From Nitrincola alkalisediminis (GTDB lineage: Bacteria; Pseudomonadota; Gammaproteobacteria; Pseudomonadales; Balneatricaceae), in contig NZ_VYTY01000005.1 of assembly GCF_009821115.1 (NCBI RefSeq), positions 186,001 to 250,000 of the forward strand: DNA of 64,000 bases, read 5' to 3'. Both the position numbers and the translations under genes were made by a program. Below, in pieces: positions 58,353-64,000 of this stretch. Numbering within the stretch: position 1 is the stretch's first letter; each line of letters starts with the position of its first letter. Below the pieces are notes generated by a model that was not told where the DNA came from, searched no databases, and was given only the letters and a program-made list of their open reading frames with translations.

Positions 58353-59153
58353 ATGAGCACGAGTATCGCGAAACGCCCGTTGATAGGGGTGAATGCCTGT
58401 AGCCAATGGTTGCCTGGAAAACATCCCTTTTTTATTGTCGGTGAAAAATATGTGCAATCGGTTGCTCAAGGTGCGGGTGGAATGCCTATGGTCATTCCCG
58501 CTCTAGGGGATGACTTACCTATCGAGCAGATCGTCGCGTTATTGGACGGCCTTTTATTAACGGGTTCACCGTCGAATATAGAGCCGCACCATTATCAAGG
58601 AGCGCCCAGTGCCGCCGATTCGGAGCATGATCCTAAGCGTGATGCCACAACTTTACCCTTGATCCGTGCAGCCATTGATGCTGGCGTGCCTGTATTGGGG
58701 ATTTGCCGTGGTTTTCAGGAGATGAATGTCGCGTTGGGCGGCACACTTCATCAAAAAGTGCATGATCTTGAAGAGTATATTGATCATCGTGAAGATAAAC
58801 AGGCCAGCATTGATCAACAATACAACGCCTTAGCCCACTCGATTGAAATCGTAAAAGGTGGTTTACTGGCCTCGATTTGGCCTGAGTCTAGTCAGGTTCG
58901 AGTCAACTCCTTGCACGGTCAAGGTGTTGACCAGTTGGCGCCAGGGCTGAGTATTGAAGCGAAAGCTGAGGATGGTTTAGTTGAAGCATTTTCGGTTGAT
59001 CATGCAAAAGCCTTTGCGTTAGCGGTACAGTGGCATCCAGAATGGCAATGGCATCCAGAAAAAGATCAAGTGGGTGACTTTCCGTTCTATCGCGCTATAT
59101 TTAAAGCATTTGGTGATGCCTGCCGAGCTCGCCAAGTATCCCGTACAAACTGA
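58353..59153 (+). CDS. puuD: Gamma-glutamyl-gamma-aminobutyrate hydrolase
   Basis: PuuD/SpuA releases GABA and glutamate from gamma-glutamyl-GABA. It has 266 residues of class I glutamine amidotransferase-like fold. The nucleophile Cys is in GICRGFQEMNVALGGTLHQ and the His/Glu pair in VQWHPEWQWHPEKD. The start is ATG 58353 (MSTSIAKRPLIGVNACSQW). It is followed 28 bp later by a second PuuA-type gene, an order like Pseudomonas spuA-spuB. Confidence 0.95.
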   Translation: MSTSIAKRPLIGVNACSQWLPGKHPFFIVGEKYVQSVAQGAGGMPMVIPALGDDLPIEQIVALLDGLLLTGSPSNIEPHHYQGAPSAADSEHDPKRDATTLPLIRAAIDAGVPVLGICRGFQEMNVALGGTLHQKVHDLEEYIDHREDKQASIDQQYNALAHSIEIVKGGLLASIWPESSQVRVNSLHGQGVDQLAPGLSIEAKAEDGLVEAFSVDHAKAFALAVQWHPEWQWHPEKDQVGDFPFYRAIFKAFGDACRARQVSRTN

Positions 59154-59181
59154 GACATTAACTCAATAACACAGGTTCGTT

Positions 59182-60528
59182 ATGAAAGACCTAGAAAGCT
59201 GGCTAAAAGAACACAATATTACTGAAATTGAATGTGTTGTCAGCGATATTAATGGTATTGCTAGAGGTAAAATTGCGCCCGTTTCCAAGTTTATTGCGGA
59301 AAAGGGTATGCGTTTGCCCGAAAGTATCCTGTTGCAAACCGTAACAGGCGATTTTGTTGATGATGATGTGTATTACTCGCTTTTGGATCCCGCCGATATC
59401 GATATGATCTGTCATCCTGATCCAGACGCCATTTTTTTGATTCCCTGGGCGCAGGAGCCTACGGCACAGGTCATTCATGATTGTTATGACCGTGTTGGTA
59501 ATCCGATAGACCTTTCACCTCGCAACCTATTAAAGCGCGTACTCCGGTTGTATGAAGAGCAGGGTTGGAAGCCGATCGTGTCGCCCGAAATGGAATTTTA
59601 TTTAACGAAGCGTTGTGAAGATCCCGATTTACCCTTACAACCGCCAATTGGACGCTCTGGTCGACAGGAAACGGGTCGTCAGTCTTTTTCGATTGATGCT
59701 GCCAACGAATTTGATCCTTTATTCGAGGATATGTACGACTGGTGCGAGGCGCAGGGGCTTGAAATTGATACACTGATCCATGAAGAAGGAACCGCGCAAA
59801 TGGAAATTAATTTCCGTCACGGTGACCCCTTAGCCATTGCTGATCATGTCTTTGTTTTCAAGCGCACGATGCGTGAAGCGGCTTTAAAGCATAACGTTGC
59901 TGCTACCTTCATGGCGAAGCCTATTTCAAATGAACCGGGCAGTGCTATGCATTTGCACCAAAGTGTCGTGGACTTAAAGACGGGTAAATCCGTATTCTCC
60001 AATGAAGATGGCACCATGAGTCAGTTGTTTTTGCATCATATCGGTGGTTTGCAAAAGTACATACCAGAAGTTCTGCCCCTGTTAGCTCCGAATGTGAACT
60101 CTTTTCGTCGATTTTTACCGGACACTTCGGCACCAGTGAATGTTGAGTGGGGTTTAGAAAATCGAACCTGTGGGCTTCGTGTTCCGGATTCGGATGCGCA
60201 AAACCGTCGAGTGGAAAATCGCTTGCCGGGCGCGGATGCCAATGCCTATTTAGCGATTGCGGCCAGCTTGCTTTGCGGGTATTTGGGTATGGTTAAGAAA
60301 ACCAACCCGTCAGCACCTGTGCAAGGAAGAGCTTACGAGCGCAGAAACCTACGCCTTCCTATCACCATAGAGGCTGCATTAGAGCGTATGGAAAACTGTA
60401 AAATAGTTGAAGAGTATCTCGGCAGTCATTTTGTGCAGGGCTACATCGCGGTGAAACGCGTTGAGCATGAAAACTTCAAACAAGTCATTAGCTCCTGGGA
60501 GCGTGAGTTTTTGTTGTTAAGCGTTTAG
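59182..60528 (+). CDS. puuA: Glutamine synthetase family gamma-glutamylpolyamine synthetase (copy 2)
   Basis: A 448-residue ligase paralogous to the 56705-58069 product and resembling Pseudomonas SpuB. It has IECVVSDINGIARGKIAPVSKF, PEMEFYL, the FMAKPISNEPGSAMHLHQSV core, and NRTCGLRVPDSDAQNRRVENRLPGADANAYLAIAASL. It probably glutamylates putrescine or another polyamine. Having two such ligases suggests division of labour between polyamines. It lies between puuD and the potF importer gene on the same strand. 60529-60643 holds AT-rich leader DNA with no gene. Confidence 0.92.
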   Translation: MKDLESWLKEHNITEIECVVSDINGIARGKIAPVSKFIAEKGMRLPESILLQTVTGDFVDDDVYYSLLDPADIDMICHPDPDAIFLIPWAQEPTAQVIHDCYDRVGNPIDLSPRNLLKRVLRLYEEQGWKPIVSPEMEFYLTKRCEDPDLPLQPPIGRSGRQETGRQSFSIDAANEFDPLFEDMYDWCEAQGLEIDTLIHEEGTAQMEINFRHGDPLAIADHVFVFKRTMREAALKHNVAATFMAKPISNEPGSAMHLHQSVVDLKTGKSVFSNEDGTMSQLFLHHIGGLQKYIPEVLPLLAPNVNSFRRFLPDTSAPVNVEWGLENRTCGLRVPDSDAQNRRVENRLPGADANAYLAIAASLLCGYLGMVKKTNPSAPVQGRAYERRNLRLPITIEAALERMENCKIVEEYLGSHFVQGYIAVKRVEHENFKQVISSWEREFLLLSV

Positions 60529-60643
60529 TCTGTGAGTAACGACGTTTTTTTGAAAAAGATGTAAAAAGCTATTTTAAAAACACATAAAAGTGATGAAAAT
60601 GCCCCGCCATTTTCGCCGCCACTTTCGAATTTGAGGTTAAGAC

Positions 60644-61747
60644 ATGATTAAACAGTATAAACTCAGTGTGTTAGCAGCATCCGTAGCCGTTGCCATGGGT
60701 GCAACCGCCGTTCAGGCTAAAGAAGTTCGTGTGTATAACTGGTCAGATTATATCGCCGAAGACACCATCGAAAAGTTTGAAGCCGCAACGGGCATTAAGG
60801 TTATTTATGATGTCTATGATAGCAACGAGGTGTTAGAGAGTAAGTTGTTATCGGGTCGGTCCGGTTACGATTTGGCGATGCCGTCTAACCATTACGTCAC
60901 TAAGTATATAAAAGCAGAAGCCATTCAGGCGATTGATCATTCGAAACTAACGAATAAAGACAATCTGAATCCAGATTTGATGGCACAGCTAGAGGCGGTT
61001 GACCCTGGCAGCACTTACTCAATCCCGTATATGTGGGGCACCAATGGCTTTGGGTACAATGTTGACCGTATCGAAGCGATTTTAGGGGAAGATGCGCCCA
61101 CTGATTCTTGGGCATTGCTGTTTGATCCAGAAGTGACGGCGAAGTTGGCCGCTGGTGGTTGCGGCATTACCATGTTGGACTCGGGTGATGAGATGATTTC
61201 AGCCGCCATGGCGTATTTGGGGCTCGATCCAACCAGCAACGATGCGGCCGACATCAATAAAGGTGCGGACGTGATCAGTGCTGTGCAGCCTCACATCACT
61301 TACTTCCACTCGTCTCGTTACATTTCTGATCTTGCCAATGGTGATATCTGTGTGGCGGCGGGTTACTCGGGTGATATTTTGCAGGCCGCAGATCGTGCTG
61401 ATGAAGCTGATAATGGTGTGGTGATTGAGTACAGCATCCCTAAAGAAGGTGCTGCCTTGTGGTTTGATATGATGGTAATTCCAAAAGGAGCACCAAACTA
61501 TGACAATGCGCATGCCTTTATTAACTTCATCCTAGAGCCTGAAATCGTTGCCGACATCACCAATTATGTAATGTACGCGAACCCTAACAAAGCCGCGGAT
61601 GAGTTTGTTGACCCAGAAATTCTTGGGGATGACTCCATCTATCCATCTGATGACGTCATGAAAAAACTGTTTATTGCCAAAGAACGTCCACTAGATACGC
61701 AACGTGTGATTACACGTAGCTGGAATCGAGTTAAATCTGGCCGTTAA
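60644..61747 (+). CDS. potF: Putrescine/spermidine ABC transporter substrate-binding protein
   Basis: A 367-residue periplasmic protein with signal peptide (about 1-25, ending AVQAKE). It has VRVYNWSDYIAEDTIEKFEAATGIKVIYDVYDSNEVLE, PYMWGTNGFGYN, YFHSSRYISDLANGDICVAAGYSGD and IPKEGAALWFDM, all close to PotF. The Trp/Asp/Glu set that cradles polyamines in PotF appears present. First gene of potFGHI. A strong terminator-like hairpin separates it from potG, probably lowering transporter expression relative to binding protein. Confidence 0.95.
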   Translation: MIKQYKLSVLAASVAVAMGATAVQAKEVRVYNWSDYIAEDTIEKFEAATGIKVIYDVYDSNEVLESKLLSGRSGYDLAMPSNHYVTKYIKAEAIQAIDHSKLTNKDNLNPDLMAQLEAVDPGSTYSIPYMWGTNGFGYNVDRIEAILGEDAPTDSWALLFDPEVTAKLAAGGCGITMLDSGDEMISAAMAYLGLDPTSNDAADINKGADVISAVQPHITYFHSSRYISDLANGDICVAAGYSGDILQAADRADEADNGVVIEYSIPKEGAALWFDMMVIPKGAPNYDNAHAFINFILEPEIVADITNYVMYANPNKAADEFVDPEILGDDSIYPSDDVMKKLFIAKERPLDTQRVITRSWNRVKSGR

Positions 61748-61754
61748 TCAACTG

Positions 61755-61797
61755 ACGTCCGCTGGTTGATACGCACCAGCGGACGTTTTCTGTTTTT
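61755..61797 (+). terminator. Strong intercistronic terminator between potF and potG
   Basis: ACGTCCGCTGGT (61755-61766) and ACCAGCGGACGT (61775-61786) form a perfect 12-bp stem with an 8-base loop, followed by TTTCTGTTTTT. It looks like an intrinsic terminator, yet potG begins 24 bp later on the same strand with no evident new promoter. Partial termination giving more PotF than PotGHI is the likely role. Confidence 0.85.
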
Positions 61798-61820
61798 CTC
61801 TGATTAGGGAGTAGCGTCCA

Positions 61821-62963
61821 ATGCCAGGAGCAGTGGGAGCCTTAAAAAAAGCCATGGCGGAAAATATGGAATCTGAAGTACTGCTGCAGATTCAAGGCAT
61901 CAGTAAGTATTTTGATGATGTGTTGGCCGTAGACAATGTCAGCATCGACATTAAAAAAGGCGAAATTTTTGCACTGTTGGGTGGATCTGGATCGGGTAAG
62001 TCAACCTTGTTGAGGATGTTGGCGGGTTTTGAAAAACCGAGTGACGGAAAATTGATACTGGATGGTCGCGATATTACACATCTACCTCCCTATGAGCGCC
62101 CGATTAATATGATGTTTCAGTCCTATGCCTTGTTTCCACATATGACGGTGGAGCAAAACATAGCGTTTGGTTTGAAACAAGACAAAATGCCCAAAAGCGA
62201 GATTCAGCAACGTGTCAATGAAATGCTGAAGCTTGTAAAAATGGAAAAATATGCACGGCGAAAACCTGCTCAGCTATCGGGTGGTCAACGTCAGCGAGTT
62301 GCCTTGGCGAGATCCTTGGCAAAGCGCCCCAAGCTCTTGCTGTTAGACGAGCCGATGGGGGCTCTGGATAAAAAACTGCGTACTGAAATGCAGTTAGAGG
62401 TTGTGGATATTCTTGAGAAGGTCGGCGTGACCTGTGTTCTTGTTACCCATGATCAAGAAGAAGCTATGACCATGGCCAATCGTATTGCCATTATGTCTGA
62501 GGGTTGGATTGCGCAGGTGGGCTCGCCTGTGGATATTTACGAGAGCCCAAACAGTCGTATGATTGCGGAGTTTATTGGCAGTGTGAATATTTTTGAAGGA
62601 TCGATACTTGAGGATGAATCTGACAGTTTGTCACTTTCGTGCGCAGACTTTCCGGCCCCCGTGTTTATTGATCGCGGTGTGACGACTCCTGCTGAAACCA
62701 TGCAAGCACTGGTGGCCTTGCGCCCTGAGAAAACACTTGTGAGCGCAGATGCACCGGAGGATACCTCACAGAACTGTGCGCAAGGTATTGTTCATGATAT
62801 CGCTTACCTAGGTGGAATATCGGTGTATTACGTGAAACTGCCTTCAGGTAAGCTCGTGCAAGCCAGTATGGCGAATACCGAAAGACGCGGTGAGCGCCCA
62901 ACTTGGGATGATCAGGTCTATGTGTATTGGGAAGCTGATAGTCCAATGGTGCTATGGCAGTGA
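61821..62963 (+). CDS. potG: Putrescine ABC transporter ATP-binding protein
   Basis: A 380-residue ABC ATPase. It has Walker A GGSGSGKSTLLRMLAGFE, the family block INMMFQSYALFPHMTVEQNIAFGLKQD, signature LSGGQRQRVALARSLAKRPK, Walker B LLLLDEPMGALDKK and H-loop THDQEEAM. The C-terminal TOBE domain is about 290-378. The start is ATG 61821, with AGGGAG upstream. It energises polyamine import with PotF, PotH and PotI. Confidence 0.96.
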   Translation: MPGAVGALKKAMAENMESEVLLQIQGISKYFDDVLAVDNVSIDIKKGEIFALLGGSGSGKSTLLRMLAGFEKPSDGKLILDGRDITHLPPYERPINMMFQSYALFPHMTVEQNIAFGLKQDKMPKSEIQQRVNEMLKLVKMEKYARRKPAQLSGGQRQRVALARSLAKRPKLLLLDEPMGALDKKLRTEMQLEVVDILEKVGVTCVLVTHDQEEAMTMANRIAIMSEGWIAQVGSPVDIYESPNSRMIAEFIGSVNIFEGSILEDESDSLSLSCADFPAPVFIDRGVTTPAETMQALVALRPEKTLVSADAPEDTSQNCAQGIVHDIAYLGGISVYYVKLPSGKLVQASMANTERRGERPTWDDQVYVYWEADSPMVLWQ

Positions 62964-62981
62964 TGATTCTGCGGAGGATGT

Positions 62982-63896
62982 ATGCCTGAAGTATTAAGTA
63001 AGCTGCGGTCTAAGCTTCCCAGTGGAAGAACGGTGGTCTTTGGTATCCCATTTATTTGGCTATTACTTTTTTTCTTATTGCCTTTTGCACTGGTGCTTAA
63101 GATTAGTTTTTCGTCTGCGCTTATTGCAGTACCGCCCTATCAACCTGTTTTTAGTTATATCAATGAAACCTTAAATATTGTTTTAAATTTTGGGAACTAC
63201 CTGTTTTTAGCATCCGATAGCTTATATGTTGCGGCGTATTGGGGCTCAGTGAAAATTGCGTTTATATCAACCCTGGTGTGTCTATTGATTGGCTATCCGA
63301 TGGCCTATGCCATTGCCAGAGCACCGCTCCAGTTGCAGCTAGTATTGCTGTTGCTGATTATGCTGCCGTCTTGGACCTCTTTTCTCATTCGTGTGTATGC
63401 TTGGATGGGTATTTTGGGTAATCAGGGTTTATTGAACAACTTCTTGCTTTGGCTCGGGGTCATTAAAGAACCCTTGCGGATGATGAATACCAATTTCGCG
63501 GTTGTCCTCGGTATTGTCTATGCCTACCTGCCCTTCATGATTCTGCCTTTGTATGCAAATTTGGTAAAGCTGGATACCAGTTTGCTTGAGGCGGCTTCAG
63601 ATTTAGGCTCGCGAACATTGAACACCTTCTGGAAAATTACCTTACCCCTGTCGAAGGGCGGCATTATTGCAGGCTCTATGTTGGTGTTTATCCCTGCCGT
63701 AGGAGAGTTTGTGATCCCTGAGCTGTTGGGCGGTCCAGATACACTTATGATTGGTAAAGTCCTGTGGGAGGAGTTTTTCAATAACCGTGACTGGCCGGTG
63801 GCATCGGCTTTAGCGATTGTGATGTTACTTCTATTGATCATCCCCATTACGCTGTTCCACCGCTATCAGTCAAAGGAGTTGGAAAAGAATGGCTAA
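62982..63896 (+). CDS. potH: Putrescine ABC transporter permease PotH
   Basis: A 304-residue inner-membrane permease with six hydrophobic helices and the EAA loop LLEAASDLGSRTLNTFWKITLPLSKGGIIAG, which contacts the ATPase. The N-terminus WLLLFFLLPFALVLKISFS is typical of PotH. GGAGG precedes the ATG. It overlaps potI by 8 bp. Confidence 0.95.
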   Translation: MPEVLSKLRSKLPSGRTVVFGIPFIWLLLFFLLPFALVLKISFSSALIAVPPYQPVFSYINETLNIVLNFGNYLFLASDSLYVAAYWGSVKIAFISTLVCLLIGYPMAYAIARAPLQLQLVLLLLIMLPSWTSFLIRVYAWMGILGNQGLLNNFLLWLGVIKEPLRMMNTNFAVVLGIVYAYLPFMILPLYANLVKLDTSLLEAASDLGSRTLNTFWKITLPLSKGGIIAGSMLVFIPAVGEFVIPELLGGPDTLMIGKVLWEEFFNNRDWPVASALAIVMLLLLIIPITLFHRYQSKELEKNG

Positions 63897-64000
63897 GCTC
63901 CTAAAAATTCGGTTTTCGACGCTCATGCTGATTCTTGGCTTGTTATTTTTATACGTGCCGATGATCATTTTGGTGATTTATTCATTTAACTCATCACGGC
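63889..64000 (+). CDS. potI: Putrescine ABC transporter permease PotI (3' end cut by window edge)
   Basis: ATG 63889 opens a frame that continues to the window edge: 37 codons with a first transmembrane helix (LMLILGLLFLYVPMIILVIYSF) followed by NSS, as in PotI/PotC N-termini. AAAGGAGTTGG lies just upstream, inside potH. The 8-bp overlap with potH is usual. Identity rests on the short N-terminus and operon position. Confidence 0.88.
   Translation, partial: MAKLLKIRFSTLMLILGLLFLYVPMIILVIYSFNSSR

Overview
The window looks like the origin-proximal part of a gammaproteobacterial chromosome, probably from a marine Oceanospirillales-type bacterium. The evidence is the dnaA-dnaN-recF-gyrB start, the def-fmt-rsmB and lysM-dprA-purE-purK-tsaC-hemF-aroE blocks, encoded CCA on the tRNAs, and a fructose-type ABC transporter beside Pseudomonas-like polyamine genes. 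The genus is a guess. dnaA is cut by the left edge and potI by the right edge. Almost every base lies in a recognisable gene; there is no prophage, insertion sequence or CRISPR array.

Layout. 1-6.2 kb: replication genes. 6.6-8.6 kb: a small accessory patch with a GNAT/DUF1778 toxin-antitoxin pair and an orphan ParA/MinD-like ATPase. 8.6-16 kb: glyS-glyQ, a lipid A acyltransferase, and rsmB-fmt-def. 15.7-25.5 kb: a housekeeping run ending in a Lon-like protease and lrgAB. 25.7-27.8 kb: an AT-richer hybrid kinase followed by a decayed copy of the lrgB 3' end. 27.9-35.5 kb: gamma carbonic anhydrase, oligopeptidase A, a YheV-like protein, and the zinc regulon (zur-znuC-znuB-MATE facing znuA across a Zur box). 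35.6-39.1 kb: two tRNA-Leu, trmL and a GGDEF-EAL protein. 39.3-47.9 kb: a sugar module with fructokinase, a TorR/TorS/TorT-like signalling set and FrcBCA. 48.1-50.3 kb: an esterase, a diguanylate cyclase and tRNA-Phe. 50.4-64 kb: polyamine metabolism and uptake.

How the genes work together. The polyamine block links agmatine to putrescine (aguA, aguB), then to gamma-glutamylated intermediates and GABA (two PuuA-type ligases, two PuuB-type oxidases, PuuC, PuuD), with a PotFGHI importer. The sugar module imports and phosphorylates fructose or a similar sugar, and probably senses it through its own periplasmic protein. The fructokinase and frcB promoters share one architecture: an upstream box, a poor -35 and a TTTAAT -10, all at identical spacing.

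Most notable observations: two identical 16-bp palindromes (TGCTTCACGTGAAGCA) in gyrB and after the ParA-like gene, resembling parS; the lrgB 3' remnant on the far side of the hybrid kinase; the matched sugar promoters; and a diguanylate cyclase leader with a Shine-Dalgarno-sequestering hairpin and an overlapping small ORF. Nothing here is proven to be a new system; these are the places I would look first.
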